DNA of 64,000 bases from Flavobacteriales bacterium (GCA_016788205.1 JAEUTA010000017.1:62001-126000), one strand, 5' to 3'; shown: positions 8,269 to 18,298, numbered from the stretch's first letter. Notes: generated from the sequence alone by a model not told the origin. Numbers and translations: made by a program.

Positions 8269-10548
8269 ATGAGACCACAAGGAATCCAGAAGACCATCGA
8301 CATGGGCGATGGCAAGATCATCACCATCGAGACCGGGGTGTTGGCCAAACAAGCGGACGGTGCCGTTACGGTACGTCTGGGCGACACCATCCTGCTCGCC
8401 ACGGTAGTAGCCACCAAAGAAGCCCGCGAGGGCATCGACTTCCTGCCCTTGCAGGTGGAATACCGCGAGAAATTCAGCGCTGCCGGCCGTTTCCCCGGTG
8501 GCTTCTTCAAACGCGAAGCGCGCCCCAGCGATCACGAAGTGCTCACCAGCCGCCTGATCGACCGCGCACTGCGCCCACTCTTCCCGGACGACTTCCACGG
8601 CGACACCCAAGTGGTGGTGACGCTGATGAGCGCCGACAAGAAGAACCAATCCGACGCCATCGCCTGCCTCGCCGCTTCGGCTGCGTTGGCCGTGAGCGAT
8701 ATCCCCTTCGCAGGCCCCGTGAGCGAAGTACGCATCGCCCGCGTGGGTGGCAAGTACCTGCTCAACCCGCTGTTCGCGGAGACCGAAGGATCGGACCTCG
8801 ACCTGATCGTGGCCGGTACCAAGAGCGACATCCTCATGGTGGAGGGTGAGATGAAGGAGGTGCAGGAGGCGGACATGATCGAAGCGATCAAGATCGCCCA
8901 CGAAGCCATCCAGAAGCAGTGTGTGGCCATGGAGGAGCTGAGCGCCATGGTTCCCAAGAGCCAGGTGAAACGCACCTACAACCACGAGAACAACGTCACC
9001 GCGATCGGCGACAAGATCATGGACTTCTGCTACCAGAAGTACTACGATCTGGCCATGAACGCGAGCAGCAAGGAAGAGCGCGGTGCAGCCTTCGGCGCCA
9101 TCAAGGAAGCCTGCATGGCGACCCTGGCCGACGAAGAGAAGACCGACAAGGCCATGCTTGCGCGCTACTTCAAGAAGACGCAGAAGAAGGCTGTACGCAA
9201 CGTATGCCTCGATCATGGCAAGCGCCTCGACGGTCGTAAGACCGATCAGATCCGCCCCATCTGGAGCGAGATCGATGTGCTCCCCGGAAGCCACGGCAGC
9301 GCCATCTTCACCCGTGGTGAGACCCAGGCCATCAACATGGTGACCTTGGGCAGCAGCATGGACGAGCAGACGATCGACCTCGCCACCAAGAAGGGCAGCG
9401 AGCGGTTCATGCTCCACTACAACTTCCCCAGCTTCAGCACCGGTGAAGTGAAACCGATCCGCGGCCCCGGCCGTCGCGAAGTGGGTCACGGTAACCTGGC
9501 CCTGCGCGCGTTGAAGCCCGTAGTACCCGGCATCGAGACCAACCCGTACACCATCCGCCTGAACTGCGACATCCTCGAGAGCAACGGTTCCAGCTCGATG
9601 GCCACCGTGTGCAGCGGAACGCTCGCACTGATGGATGCTGGTATCAAGATCAGCGCACCGGTGAGCGGTATCGCCATGGGGATGATCAGCGATGGCAAAC
9701 GCCACGCGATCCTCAGCGACATCCTCGGTGACGAGGATTTCCTGGGCGACATGGACTTCAAGATCTGCGGTACCAGCAAGGGCATCACCGCCACGCAGAT
9801 GGACATGAAGGTAGATGGCCTGCCCTACGAAGTACTGGCACAAGCCCTGGAGCAAGCGCGCCAAGGTCGCCTGCACATCCTCGGCGAAATGCTGAAGACG
9901 ATCGATACGCCACGTGCCGATTACAAGGACCACGCACCGCGCATCATCACCATCACCATCCCGAAAGAGAGCATCGGTGCCGTTATCGGACCCGGTGGCC
10001 GTGTGATCCAGGAGATCCAGGCAGAGACCGGTGCGCACATCAGCATCGACGAGATCGACGGCATGGGTCACGTGGAGATCATGAGCGAGAACAAGGCCAG
10101 CATCGATGCAGCCCTCGCCCGTGTGAACGCGATCGCCAACCCGCCGCAAGCGGAAGTGGGCGCCACCTACAAAGGCAAAGTGAAAACGATCATGCCCTAC
10201 GGAGCGTTCGTTGAAGTGATGCCCGGTGTGGATGGCCTGCTGCACGTGAGCGAACTGGAATGGCGCCGCATCGAGCGCGTGGAGGAAGTGCTGAAGGAAG
10301 GCGATGTGATCGAGTTCCAAGTGACCGGCAAAGACCCACGTAGCGGCAAGCTGAAGCTCAGCCGTCGTGTGTTGTTGCCGAAACCCGAAGGCTACGTTGA
10401 GCGCGAACCTGCGATGGACGGCGACCGTCCCCGTCGCGATGATCGCCCACGTCGTGACGACCGTCCGCGCCGCGACGATCGTCCCCGTCGGGATGATGAC
10501 CGCCCACGCCGCGACTTCGGTGGTGATGGTGGACCGAGCTCGAACTAA
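8269..10548 (+). CDS. pnp: Polyribonucleotide nucleotidyltransferase (PNPase)
   Basis: Phosphorolytic 3'-to-5' exoribonuclease of mRNA decay. The 759 residues hold the full architecture: first RNase PH domain (about 10-230), helical linker, second RNase PH domain (about 330-550, with [20 protein letters not shown]), KH domain near 558-620 ([14 protein letters not shown]) and S1 domain near 630-700 ([15 protein letters not shown]). Beyond the S1 domain is an unusual Arg/Asp tail built from five RPRRD(D) units (10426-10515). A GTA-to-AAAGAGGTAAAG purine-rich stretch precedes the ATG at 8269; Met12 is a possible alternative start. A strong terminator follows at 10567. No clear -7 box was seen in the 100 bp upstream, so read-through from rpsO is possible. 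Confidence 0.96.
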   Translation: MRPQGIQKTIDMGDGKIITIETGVLAKQADGAVTVRLGDTILLATVVATKEAREGIDFLPLQVEYREKFSAAGRFPGGFFKREARPSDHEVLTSRLIDRALRPLFPDDFHGDTQVVVTLMSADKKNQSDAIACLAASAALAVSDIPFAGPVSEVRIARVGGKYLLNPLFAETEGSDLDLIVAGTKSDILMVEGEMKEVQEADMIEAIKIAHEAIQKQCVAMEELSAMVPKSQVKRTYNHENNVTAIGDKIMDFCYQKYYDLAMNASSKEERGAAFGAIKEACMATLADEEKTDKAMLARYFKKTQKKAVRNVCLDHGKRLDGRKTDQIRPIWSEIDVLPGSHGSAIFTRGETQAINMVTLGSSMDEQTIDLATKKGSERFMLHYNFPSFSTGEVKPIRGPGRREVGHGNLALRALKPVVPGIETNPYTIRLNCDILESNGSSSMATVCSGTLALMDAGIKISAPVSGIAMGMISDGKRHAILSDILGDEDFLGDMDFKICGTSKGITATQMDMKVDGLPYEVLAQALEQARQGRLHILGEMLKTIDTPRADYKDHAPRIITITIPKESIGAVIGPGGRVIQEIQAETGAHISIDEIDGMGHVEIMSENKASIDAALARVNAIANPPQAEVGATYKGKVKTIMPYGAFVEVMPGVDGLLHVSELEWRRIERVEEVLKEGDVIEFQVTGKDPRSGKLKLSRRVLLPKPEGYVEREPAMDGDRPRRDDRPRRDDRPRRDDRPRRDDDRPRRDFGGDGGPSSN
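10426..10515 (+). repeat. Tandem RPRRDD-coding repeats in pnp
   Basis: Five tandem units of 15-21 bp (typically 18 bp) at the 3' end of pnp, encoding RPRRDD with one extra Asp before the last unit. Synonymous differences between units show selection on the peptide rather than very recent DNA duplication. Confidence 0.85.
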
Positions 10549-10566
10549 GTATCAAGCGAATCAGTG

Positions 10567-10600
10567 AGAAGCCGCTCCGAAAGGGGCGGCTTCTTTCGTT
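10567..10600 (+). terminator. Rho-independent terminator after pnp
   Basis: A 12-bp stem (AGAAGCCGCTCC with GGGGCGGCTTCT, one G-U pair), a GAAA tetraloop, then TTCGTT. It begins 19 bp after the pnp stop. This is a canonical terminator. Confidence 0.85.
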
Positions 10601-10736
10601 CAGGAGCATCCTCACGACGGAAGATCCGAACCCGTCCTGCGCCTCGTATGTGCAGTGGTCCGCGTGCTCGGCCGGTAACCAAACGGCTGCGCAGTGCGTT
10701 CAACCCCCCACTCTTCGCAACACACAAGGCGCACAT

Positions 10737-11612
10737 ATGGCTAGGATGAGGCAGTTGAAGATCACCAAACAGGTGACGAACAGGGATACTCCATCCCTGG
10801 ACAAGTACCTACAGGAGATCGGGAAAGTGAAGTTGATCACCGCCCAGGAAGAGGTGGAGTTGGCACGTCGCATCAAATCCGGGGACACCCTGGCGTTGGA
10901 GCAGCTGGCCAAAGCCAACCTGCGTTTCGTGGTGTCCGTTGCCAAGCAGTATCAAGGGCAGGGCCTCAGCCTCCCTGATCTGATCAGCGAGGGCAACCTC
11001 GGCTTGATCAAAGCCGCCGGCCGTTTCGATGAGACACGCGGTTTCAAATTCATCAGCTACGCCGTGTGGTGGATCCGTCAGCAGATCCTCCAGAGCCTGG
11101 CGGAACAAGCGCGCATCGTACGCCTGCCGTTGAACAAGATCGGATCGATCAATAAGATCAACAAAGCGTTCGCGAAGCTTGAACAGGAGCATGAACGTCC
11201 GCCCACCGCAGCGGAACTGGCCGAAGTGCTGGAGATGACCCTCGAAGAGGTGAAGACCAGCTTGAACAACACCGGTCGCCACCTGAGCATGGATGCGCCG
11301 CTCCGCGAAGGCGACGACAGCGGCACCATGATGGACGTGATGCGCAACGACGACACGCCGAGTCCGTTGGAAACGTTGATGACGGACAGCCTGCGCTCGG
11401 AGATCGAACGCTCCCTGAACGCATTGGCCGGGCGCGAAAGCGATGTGATCCGCCTGTACTTCGGACTGAACGGCAACCAGCCGCACACCCTGGAAGAGAT
11501 CGGCCAGAAATTCGACCTGACGCGCGAACGTGTACGCCAGATCAAGGAGAAGGCCATTCGCCGGATGAAACACACAAGCCGTAGCGCTGTATTGAAAGCG
11601 TACCTGGGCTGA
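10737..11612 (+). CDS. rpoD: Primary sigma factor, RpoD/SigA (Bacteroidota type)
   Basis: Housekeeping RNA polymerase sigma subunit, which in Bacteroidota reads TAnnTTTG -7 elements. The 291-residue product lacks region 1.1, as usual for this phylum, and starts near [14 protein letters not shown]. Region 1.2 reads [15 protein letters not shown]. Region 2 has [17 protein letters not shown] and [15 protein letters not shown]. Region 3 contains [13 protein letters not shown]. Region 4 ends with the helix-turn-helix [21 protein letters not shown]. Two starts are possible, ATG 10737 (MARMRQ) and ATG 10746 (MRQ); many homologues begin MRQ. The gene stands alone, 137 bp after the pnp terminator. Confidence 0.95.
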   Translation: MARMRQLKITKQVTNRDTPSLDKYLQEIGKVKLITAQEEVELARRIKSGDTLALEQLAKANLRFVVSVAKQYQGQGLSLPDLISEGNLGLIKAAGRFDETRGFKFISYAVWWIRQQILQSLAEQARIVRLPLNKIGSINKINKAFAKLEQEHERPPTAAELAEVLEMTLEEVKTSLNNTGRHLSMDAPLREGDDSGTMMDVMRNDDTPSPLETLMTDSLRSEIERSLNALAGRESDVIRLYFGLNGNQPHTLEEIGQKFDLTRERVRQIKEKAIRRMKHTSRSAVLKAYLG

Positions 11613-11694
11613 ACATAACGTGTTGGTTATCCCCGCCGGTGCGACCCGATCCAATGGAACGGAGCGCATCGGCGGCGGCGTTCCGTACCTAGGC

Positions 11695-11702
11695 TACCTT
11701 CG
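11695..11702 (+). promoter_or_regulatory. -7 promoter element for rpe
   Basis: TACCTTCG followed by CG, ending 8 bp before the rpe ATG. It implies a leader of only a few bases. Confidence 0.5.
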
Positions 11703-11710
11703 CGATCGAA

Positions 11711-12358
11711 ATGCCACACATCATCGCCCCCTCCCTCCTTTCGGCCGACTTCACCGACCTGAAAAGCGCCGTACAGTTGGTGGATGAGAGCGCTGCGCCC
11801 TGGCTGCATTTGGACGTGATGGATGGGGTGTTCGTACCCAATATCAGCTTCGGACTGCCGGTGATCAAGGCGATCCGTCCGCTCACGAAGAAGGTGTTCG
11901 ATGTTCACCTGATGATCGTGAAGCCGGAGAATTATGTGAATGCGTTCCGCGATGCCGGAGCCGATGTACTCACCGTTCACTTGGAGGCAAGCACACATCT
12001 GCACCGCACCGTTCAAGCCATCAAGGCAGCGGGCATGAAGGCTGGCGTGGCGATCAATCCGCATACGTCCGTGAACGCACTGGAAGATGTGCTCGCAGAC
12101 ATCGACCTGGTTTGTTTGATGAGCGTGAACCCCGGCTTCGGTGGGCAGCAGTTCATCGCGCGTACCTACCAGAAGATCGAAGCGTTGGTGGAACTGCAGA
12201 AAAAGACCGGATCAAAAGCGTTGATCGAGATCGACGGCGGTGTTGGCACAGGCAACGTTCAACAGCTCGTGCATACCGGTGCCGATGTGCTGGTGGCTGG
12301 CAACAGCGTGTTCGGTGCGCAGGACCCCAGCAAGGCCATCACGGAACTCTCGGCCTAA
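11711..12358 (+). CDS. rpe: Ribulose-phosphate 3-epimerase
   Basis: TIM-barrel enzyme of the pentose phosphate pathway that interconverts D-ribulose 5-phosphate and D-xylulose 5-phosphate. The 215-residue length is standard. Visible motifs are IAPSLLSADF at the N-terminus, WLHLDVMDGVFVPNISFG with the metal and catalytic residues, DVHLMIVKPENY, MSVNPGFGGQ for phosphate binding, and IEIDGGV with the second catalytic aspartate. The -7 box 8 bp upstream supports the ATG at 11711. The next gene has its own -7 element, so rpe is probably monocistronic. Confidence 0.95.
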   Translation: MPHIIAPSLLSADFTDLKSAVQLVDESAAPWLHLDVMDGVFVPNISFGLPVIKAIRPLTKKVFDVHLMIVKPENYVNAFRDAGADVLTVHLEASTHLHRTVQAIKAAGMKAGVAINPHTSVNALEDVLADIDLVCLMSVNPGFGGQQFIARTYQKIEALVELQKKTGSKALIEIDGGVGTGNVQQLVHTGADVLVAGNSVFGAQDPSKAITELSA

Positions 12359-12366
12359 GGTCGCCT

Positions 12367-12374
12367 TACTTTCG
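12367..12374 (+). promoter_or_regulatory. -7 promoter element for methyltransferase gene
   Basis: TACTTTCG, 9 bp after the rpe stop and 29 bp before the ATG at 12404. Matches TAnnTTYG. Confidence 0.45.
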
Positions 12375-12403
12375 CTACAGCTTTCTCCCGGCAAGTCCTG
12401 CTC

Positions 12404-13198
12404 ATGGCCTCGCCCCTTCAACCGGATCCTTCAGCCTACGACCGCGAGTTCACCTTCAGCCGCATCGGCATGGTGCAACGCCGCATGGTGTGGGGGTACC
12501 TGGATCGTATGTTGCAGATGCCCGGCATGAACGTGCTGGAGTTGAATTGTGGCACCGGAACGGATGCAGTACATCTCGCTCGCAACGGTCACCGTGTGCT
12601 GGCCACGGACATCAGCGAGGAAATGCTCAGGGTGGCCCGTGAGAAAGCGCGACAGTTCGGTGTGGAGAACAAGATCAGCCACCTTCGCTTGGGCTTCGAA
12701 GACCTACCTGATCTGACCACACCAGCGGTGGACCTGGTATTGAGCAATTTCGGAGGATTCAACTGTATTGACGCCGAGCATCTGGCAGCCTTGGCCGACC
12801 CGATCGCGAATACGCTCAAGCCAGGGGGCCGTTTGATCGCCGTACTCATGCCTGATCGTTGTGCGGCCGAAACGATCTACCACTTCTTCCGGGGAGATTG
12901 GAACCATGCCTTCCGCCGCGGAAGACATGATCCCGTGTGGGCCAGCCTTAGCGGAACGGGAGCCATCACTTGGTACCACTCCCCGCGAAAGGTCCACGAG
13001 GCTTTCGCAGCTCGCTTCAAGGCGGTCAATATCAGGCCTATCGGCTTGTTCGTGCCACCTACTCATCTTGAACAGCGATTCGGCCATAGGTCGGACACGT
13101 TGGAACGACTTGCCCGGTGGGACCAACGGTTCGCCCACCTTCGCTGGACGGCACGCTATGCTGACCATTTCCTGATCGATCTGGAGTTGCGCCGTTGA
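12404..13198 (+). CDS. Class I SAM-dependent methyltransferase
   Basis: Rossmann-fold methyltransferase of 264 residues. Motif I is clear at about residues 44-56 (VLELNCGTGTDAVHLA), followed by an acidic residue after strand 2 (VLATDISEEML) and motif IV (VDLVLSNFGGFN). LKPGGRLIAVLM then matches the post-IV strand. The C-terminal third is rich in His, Phe and Trp and probably binds the substrate, which I cannot name. There is no membrane segment. It lies between rpe and the metalloprotease gene, whose promoter starts about 40 bp after its stop, so context gives no functional hint. Confidence 0.85.
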   Translation: MASPLQPDPSAYDREFTFSRIGMVQRRMVWGYLDRMLQMPGMNVLELNCGTGTDAVHLARNGHRVLATDISEEMLRVAREKARQFGVENKISHLRLGFEDLPDLTTPAVDLVLSNFGGFNCIDAEHLAALADPIANTLKPGGRLIAVLMPDRCAAETIYHFFRGDWNHAFRRGRHDPVWASLSGTGAITWYHSPRKVHEAFAARFKAVNIRPIGLFVPPTHLEQRFGHRSDTLERLARWDQRFAHLRWTARYADHFLIDLELRR

Positions 13199-13241
13199 TA
13201 ATTCGGTGCCAGCAAAAGGACATTGCTCGCCGACACCCCGG

Positions 13242-13249
13242 TATTTTCG
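13242..13249 (+). promoter_or_regulatory. -7 promoter element for M43 protease gene
   Basis: TATTTTCG followed by CG, ending 5 bp before the ATG at 13255. With the usual spacing transcription would start at or next to the ATG, so the mRNA may be leaderless. It decides this start over in-frame ATG 13195. Confidence 0.55.
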
Positions 13250-13254
13250 CGCGT

Positions 13255-15849
13255 ATGTTGCGAACTCTACTCCTTCCTTCTGCGCTGCTGTTGGCGCTCG
13301 TCGCATCCGCTCAGGTGCATGATCACCGGACCTGCGGAGCACATACGTTCACCGAACGATATCTCGAACTGCAAGGACTAGCGCCGGATGTGCTGCATGC
13401 GCTACCCGCAGTAGCTAGTGTGGCACGTGGTGGTACCTATACCATCCCGGTCGTTGTCCACGTGGTCTACAATAACACAGCGGAGAACATTGCGACTTCG
13501 ACCATCAACGCACTGATCGCCGAGCTGAACCAGGATTACTCGGCCACGAATTCGGACATCGGATCCGTTCGCTCGCAGTTCACGAACAGCGTAGGCAACG
13601 TCGGATTTCAATTCTGCCTGGCCCAGATCGACCCCAACGGAGCAGCGACGACCGGAATCACACGCACACAGACCAGCGACACGTGGTTCGATCCAGATAC
13701 GCAAACGGACGCCATGAAGTCCGCACCGCTCGGCCATGCGCCCTGGGACACTGAACGCTACCTCAACATATGGATCTGCGATATCACCAGTGGTGCCGCT
13801 GGAAATGAGATCACGGTCGGTTATGCCTATCTGCCCGTTGGCGGTGTGGTGGGCAGCGATATCGATGGGCTCGTTATCGATTACGACTACGGAACGCAGA
13901 TCGGTGCGCGCACCGCGACGCACGAGATCGGTCACTACTTCGGCCTGATGCACACCTTCGACGAAGACGGTGCTTGCGTGAACTCCGATGGCTTCACGGA
14001 CACCCCCACCTCCAACAGCCCTACGTTCTCCTGCTCCAATACCAGCCTGATGAAGTGCGGGGTGCTTACCCAGTACGAGAACTTCATGGACTACAGCAAC
14101 TGCACCGTGATGTTCACCGATCAGCAGGCAGCGTACATGTTGAACGTATTATCGAATACCCGCGACGGTCTCCTTACCAATGCCGCGTGTTCCGGACCCG
14201 TCACAGGCCTATGCATACCTACGTCCGCAGGAGGAACGAGCGACGGCGACTACATCAATCGTGTGGCGGTGGGAACGATCAACAATAACAACTCCGGTGG
14301 TGTAGGCCAGCCCGCTTACACGGATCTCAGTGGCAGCTTCTCCACCAACCTCACGCGCGGCACGCAGTACACACTTACGGTTCAAGGAGGAACATTCAAC
14401 AATGACCACGTAGCGGCATGGATAGACTATGATCAGGATGAGACCTTCGAGGCTGGTGAAAAGCTCGGAGAGACCGCCATCACCACGGCCAACCAGACCG
14501 TAACGATCACCTTCACCGTGCCTGCCGGTGCATCGTTAGGGAATACGGTATTGCGTGTGCGCAACGTCTATTTCAATACCGGTGAGCCTACCCCGGTGGA
14601 CGCCTGCTACTCCTACGGCTTCGGTGAAACGGAAGACTACGGCATCGCCATCCAGAACAGTGGATCGAGCACTGCGTGCATACCAACGTCAGCCAACGGG
14701 ACCGCTGATGGTGACTACATCAACTCCGTTGTCCTCAATACCATCGACAACACCGCTTCCGGCGGAACCGCCGCACCTACATACACCGACTTCAGTAGTA
14801 CCTTCTCCACGAGCCTCGTGCGCAACGGGGTGTACACCGTTATCTTGGAAGGAGGTTCCTATGAAGCGGATAATTATGCTGTATGGATCGATTATGATCA
14901 GGACGACGTGTTCGAAGCAGCTGAAAAACTGGGCGAGTACGCCACCACTGCTGCGGGAGAGGTCGGTGGATTCCTTTTCACCGTTCCCACGAACGCCGCA
15001 CTGGGGAACACTGCAATGCGTGTTCGCGGGGTGTTCTTCAATACCGGTGAACCTACCACTGTGGACCCATGCTATTCTTACGCGTACGGCGAGACCGAGG
15101 ATTATGGGATCACGATCCTGGCAGCTCCAAGTGACTATTGCACGCCCAGTTCCCTTGCTGGAACAGGTGATGGGGATTTCATCAATGGCGTGGAACTCTC
15201 CACCATCAGCAATCTGAACAGCGGGAACGTAGCGGGACCCTCTTACACGGATTACAGCGGTACGGAAAGCGCTTCTTTGTTGCGCGATTCGGAATACACC
15301 CTTACCATCCAAGCTGGCACGTATGCCCCTGACGCCTATGCCGCCTGGATCGACTACGACCAGGATGACACGTTCGAGACGGGTGAGAAACTTGGCGAAT
15401 TCGTGACCGCCGCCGGAGGTGAATCAAACGACATCGTCTTCACCGTACCCGACAATGCGACCGTGGGCATTACCCGTATGCGCGTACGCGGTGTTTACGT
15501 GGATGAGAACACGCCGGACCCCATCGACCCTTGCTATCCCTACAACTTCGGTGAGACGGAGGATTATCGGATCGTGATCGAGTTCGGCACAGGCATCGCA
15601 ACGAACGAACAGTCTTCGATCCAATTATATCCGAACCCTGCATCATCCCTGGTCACCGTGGAATTGCCGTCATCTGGCGTTGCGCAGATCCAGCTGCTGG
15701 ATGCTCAAGGCCGCTTGATCCAAGCACAGCAGAACTCTGGACAGCGCGCTCTTCTTGATGTCTCCGACGTTGCGGCCGGCACGTACATGGTGCGTATCAC
15801 GCAGGATGGGCGTACTTTCAGTCAACGTCTGGAAGTGCTCGGGAACTAG
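13255..15849 (+). CDS. Secreted M43 metalloprotease, three GEVED repeats, T9SS tail
   Basis: Predicted extracellular zinc protease of the pappalysin-like family M43. Order in the 864 residues: signal peptide (1-19, ending ASAQ), propeptide, catalytic domain with the metzincin motif HEIGHYFGLMH at 223-233 and a Met-turn (NFMDYSNC, about 277), three tandem GEVED domains of about 155 residues each, and a C-terminal T9SS sorting domain (YPNPASSLVTVE to a final basic strand). Each GEVED copy contains AWIDYDQD, FTVP and the signature GETEDYG or GETEDYR, thought to be Ca-binding adhesive modules. The start is set by a -7 box at 13242 and the signal peptide. A terminator follows. It should be exported by the Sec system and then by the T9SS to which PorT belongs. 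Confidence 0.9.
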   Translation: MLRTLLLPSALLLALVASAQVHDHRTCGAHTFTERYLELQGLAPDVLHALPAVASVARGGTYTIPVVVHVVYNNTAENIATSTINALIAELNQDYSATNSDIGSVRSQFTNSVGNVGFQFCLAQIDPNGAATTGITRTQTSDTWFDPDTQTDAMKSAPLGHAPWDTERYLNIWICDITSGAAGNEITVGYAYLPVGGVVGSDIDGLVIDYDYGTQIGARTATHEIGHYFGLMHTFDEDGACVNSDGFTDTPTSNSPTFSCSNTSLMKCGVLTQYENFMDYSNCTVMFTDQQAAYMLNVLSNTRDGLLTNAACSGPVTGLCIPTSAGGTSDGDYINRVAVGTINNNNSGGVGQPAYTDLSGSFSTNLTRGTQYTLTVQGGTFNNDHVAAWIDYDQDETFEAGEKLGETAITTANQTVTITFTVPAGASLGNTVLRVRNVYFNTGEPTPVDACYSYGFGETEDYGIAIQNSGSSTACIPTSANGTADGDYINSVVLNTIDNTASGGTAAPTYTDFSSTFSTSLVRNGVYTVILEGGSYEADNYAVWIDYDQDDVFEAAEKLGEYATTAAGEVGGFLFTVPTNAALGNTAMRVRGVFFNTGEPTTVDPCYSYAYGETEDYGITILAAPSDYCTPSSLAGTGDGDFINGVELSTISNLNSGNVAGPSYTDYSGTESASLLRDSEYTLTIQAGTYAPDAYAAWIDYDQDDTFETGEKLGEFVTAAGGESNDIVFTVPDNATVGITRMRVRGVYVDENTPDPIDPCYPYNFGETEDYRIVIEFGTGIATNEQSSIQLYPNPASSLVTVELPSSGVAQIQLLDAQGRLIQAQQNSGQRALLDVSDVAAGTYMVRITQDGRTFSQRLEVLGN
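14212..15597 (+). repeat. Three tandem GEVED-domain repeats
   Basis: Internal repeats of about 465, 462 and 460 bp beginning at the Cys codons near 14212, 14677 and 15139. They are clearly homologous in protein but diverged in DNA, so they are old duplications. Confidence 0.8.
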
Positions 15850-15868
15850 AACGTCGTTCCTCGTATGG

Positions 15869-15905
15869 AAGGGACCGAAGCATTGGCTTTGGTCCCTTTT
15901 CTTTT
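15869..15905 (+). terminator. Rho-independent terminator after M43 protease gene
   Basis: Stem of 13 pairs (AAGGGACCGAAGC with GCTTTGGTCCCTT, one G-U) with an ATTG loop, followed by TTCTTTT. It starts 20 bp after the stop codon. Confidence 0.85.
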
Positions 15906-16010
15906 GACGTTCGTCGATGTTGCCGAGCCGACCTGTCGAATACGGCATATTCTACTGAAACCGCTGATGAGCCTGGGCGTATCAGTCGCGTGAACCAAGC
16001 AGATACACAC

Positions 16011-16622
16011 ATGCGCCTTCGAACCCTCGCGCTGCTATCGAGCCTGGTCTTCGGTGTGGTCTCCCACGCACAGTCGGCTGGTATCGGTATCAAAGGCGGT
16101 GCTCTTGTCAGCACTGTCAAAGCCCTCCATCTCAGAGCCACCCCCATACCCGGTGCCACCGCTGGTATCTATGTACCGTGGGGCTTTGCATCCCTTTGGG
16201 AGATACAACCCGAGGCACTGGTGACCGCGCTCGGAGCCAACTTCACCGAGCCTGATGGTGATCGCTCCACGGTACGGTCGATCTATTTCCAGATGCCTGT
16301 CGTGCTCAAGAAGTATGTCAACAATCAGGTCAACTTCTGCTTGGGTTACCAATTCGGAAAGGTGCTTGCAGCTCAAGAGCAACGTGAAGACGCGACCATG
16401 GACGTCACCGAACACTTCAACGCTCTGGATATGGGCTTCGTTGGGGGCGCCGGTCTGGACCTGGACAATGGTCTGGATCTGAGCTTACGTGCGTACAGTT
16501 CCATGACGCCAGCGTATGTGAATGACAACGCCGTATTCCCGAAACATCGGTCCGTCCAGTTCACGATCGGTTATCGTGTGCTGCAATTCAAGGCATCCAG
16601 ACGTCATCACCGACGGGGCTGA
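16011..16622 (+). CDS. Small outer-membrane beta-barrel protein
   Basis: Predicted eight-strand-like outer-membrane barrel of 203 residues. It has a signal peptide (RLRTLALLSSLVFGVVSHAQ) followed by a start typical of PorT-like or OmpA-like barrels (GIGIKGGALVSTV). Alternating strands follow, including SIYFQMPVVLKKYV, FCLGYQFGKVL and VQFTIGYRVLQF. The last strand is followed by a short basic tail rather than ending on an aromatic residue. ATG 16011 is preferred to ATG 15990 because it starts at the signal peptide. It resembles the porin-like OMP_b-brl_2 group; no specific function can be assigned. purK follows 32 bp later with its own -7 box. Confidence 0.75.
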   Translation: MRLRTLALLSSLVFGVVSHAQSAGIGIKGGALVSTVKALHLRATPIPGATAGIYVPWGFASLWEIQPEALVTALGANFTEPDGDRSTVRSIYFQMPVVLKKYVNNQVNFCLGYQFGKVLAAQEQREDATMDVTEHFNALDMGFVGGAGLDLDNGLDLSLRAYSSMTPAYVNDNAVFPKHRSVQFTIGYRVLQFKASRRHHRRG

Positions 16623-16641
16623 GCCACCCGAAGTAGTCCGC

Positions 16642-16649
16642 TATCTTTG
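16642..16649 (+). promoter_or_regulatory. -7 promoter element for purK
   Basis: TATCTTTG, a perfect TAnnTTTG, ending 5 bp before the purK ATG. The predicted transcription start coincides with the start codon. Confidence 0.6.
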
Positions 16650-16654
16650 GCCGG

Positions 16655-17809
16655 ATGGCAGCTGAGCGCACGATCGCCCTACTGGGTGGTGGCCAACTGG
16701 GCCGCATGTTCATCGAGAACGCCTTACGTTATCCTGTTCGTGTGACCAGTCTGGACCCTGATCCAGAAGCACCATGTGCACATATCGCCCATGATTTCAA
16801 GGTCGGTCGCGTTACTCATGATGCGACCGTGCTGGAACACGCAGCCTTAGCGGATATCGTTGGCATTGAGATCGAACATGTTTCCATTGACGCTCTTCGT
16901 TCCCTCAAGGCTCAAGGGAAACGTGTGATACCCGACCCTGACGTGCTCGCTATCATTCAGGATAAAGGCGCACAGAAGACCTTCTACGAGGAACACGGAA
17001 TACCTACGGCACCTTTCGCGTTGATCGCATCACCTGCGGAGATCAGAGCACACAGCATCCTGTTGCCGGCTTTCCTGAAAGCGCGTACCGGTGGGTACGA
17101 TGGCAAGGGAGTGATGCCGATCACGGACACTGAGGACATCAGCAAGGCTTTCAACGGCCCATGTGTGCTTGAACAGCGGGTGGACATCGCGTTGGAGCTT
17201 GCGGTCCTGGTTGTACGCGATGATGATGGCCGACAGGTCGTGTACGATCCCGTGGAAATGGTCTTCGATCCACGGTACAATCTCGTCGATCACCTCCGCG
17301 CTCCTGCTCGTATCCCCGAAAGAACCGCTGCACAGGCGCAGGGCCTTGCGGAACGTGTGGCAAAGGCCTTCAACGCCCCGGGGCTTTATGCTGTGGAGCT
17401 TTTCCTCACGAAGTCGGGCGACTTGCTGGTGAACGAGACTGCGCCACGTGCGCATAATAGTGGTCATCATACCATAGAAGCCTGTGCCAGCTCACAATTC
17501 GACCAGCTGCTACGACTGTACATGGGCTGGCCGCTCGGTGATGCGTCGTTAAAGAGCCCTGCGGCCATGATCAACCTGGTCGGAGCCGAAGGAGAAGGAG
17601 AACCCGAAATGAGCGGGGTGAACGAGATCCTTTCCATGCCCGGAACCTTCATCCATTTGTATGGCAAGAAGGCGACCCGCACCGGACGCAAGATGGGCCA
17701 CGTGACAGTTACGGCTCCAGACCATCAGTCCTTGGACCGGGCCATCACTGCGGTAAAGGCCCATTGTTCCATCACCCCTGTACGGAGTAGGCATTCGATC
17801 GAACCTTAA
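16655..17809 (+). CDS. purK: N5-carboxyaminoimidazole ribonucleotide synthase
   Basis: ATP-grasp ligase of purine biosynthesis that makes N5-CAIR from AIR, bicarbonate and ATP. The 384 residues begin with the PurK N-terminal motif LLGGGQLGRMF. The B-domain loop reads KARTGGYDGKGV, and the metal/ATP site contains VELFLTKSGDLLVNETAPRAHNSGHHTIE, a strong PurK signature. The C-terminal domain has GTFIHLYGKK and GRKMGHVTV. purE starts 18 bp after its stop, so the two catalyse consecutive steps from one transcript. The promoter at 16642 suggests a leaderless mRNA. Confidence 0.95.
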   Translation: MAAERTIALLGGGQLGRMFIENALRYPVRVTSLDPDPEAPCAHIAHDFKVGRVTHDATVLEHAALADIVGIEIEHVSIDALRSLKAQGKRVIPDPDVLAIIQDKGAQKTFYEEHGIPTAPFALIASPAEIRAHSILLPAFLKARTGGYDGKGVMPITDTEDISKAFNGPCVLEQRVDIALELAVLVVRDDDGRQVVYDPVEMVFDPRYNLVDHLRAPARIPERTAAQAQGLAERVAKAFNAPGLYAVELFLTKSGDLLVNETAPRAHNSGHHTIEACASSQFDQLLRLYMGWPLGDASLKSPAAMINLVGAEGEGEPEMSGVNEILSMPGTFIHLYGKKATRTGRKMGHVTVTAPDHQSLDRAITAVKAHCSITPVRSRHSIEP

Positions 17810-17827
17810 TATCTGAACCGTTCCGAT

Positions 17828-18298
17828 ATGGTAAGCATCATCATGGGCAGCCGCAGCGATCTGGAAACGATGCGCGAAGCCGTGGACACGATGACGGAAT
17901 TCGGAGTTCCCTACGAACTCACCGTTGTCAGCGCACACCGCACACCGGATCGGATGTTCGCCTTCGCCAAAGGTGCAGCTGACCGCGGCGTGAAGGTCAT
18001 CATCGCCGGTGCGGGCGGTGCAGCCCACCTTCCCGGGATGGTAGCATCGCTCACCATACTACCGGTGATCGGCGTACCCATCAAGTCCCGCAACTCGATC
18101 GATGGTTGGGACTCACTGCTTTCCATAGTTCAGATGCCAGCCGGCGTGCCTGTAGCGACCGTGGCGGTGAACGGGGCCCGTAATGCAGGACTTCTGGCCG
18201 TGCAGATCCTTGCGGTGTCGGATACGAAGCTGGCCGAGAAGCTTGCCTCGTTCAAGGGCGAGCAGGAGGATAAAGTCCGCGACGGCAAACCACATTGA
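17828..18298 (+). CDS. purE: N5-CAIR mutase
   Basis: Catalyses rearrangement of N5-CAIR to CAIR, the step after PurK. The 156-residue product has class I PurE motifs: [12 protein letters not shown] at the N-terminus, [11 protein letters not shown] with the catalytic histidine, and [15 protein letters not shown] followed by PVIGVP and the glycine-serine loop ([20 protein letters not shown]). It lies 18 bp after purK and 28 bp before the PPC-domain gene, so all three are probably one operon. Confidence 0.95.
   Translation: MVSIIMGSRSDLETMREAVDTMTEFGVPYELTVVSAHRTPDRMFAFAKGAADRGVKVIIAGAGGAAHLPGMVASLTILPVIGVPIKSRNSIDGWDSLLSIVQMPAGVPVATVAVNGARNAGLLAVQILAVSDTKLAEKLASFKGEQEDKVRDGKPH

Noticed and set aside
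8050..10320. A 756-codon open frame on the minus strand opposite pnp
   Set aside because: Its composition is His/Asp/Val-rich nonsense and it is exactly antisense to a clear PNPase gene; a GC-rich codon shadow.
11613..11700. GGAACG/CGTTCC hairpin after the sigma-A gene as a terminator
   Set aside because: Only 6 bp, a long loop and no T-tract.
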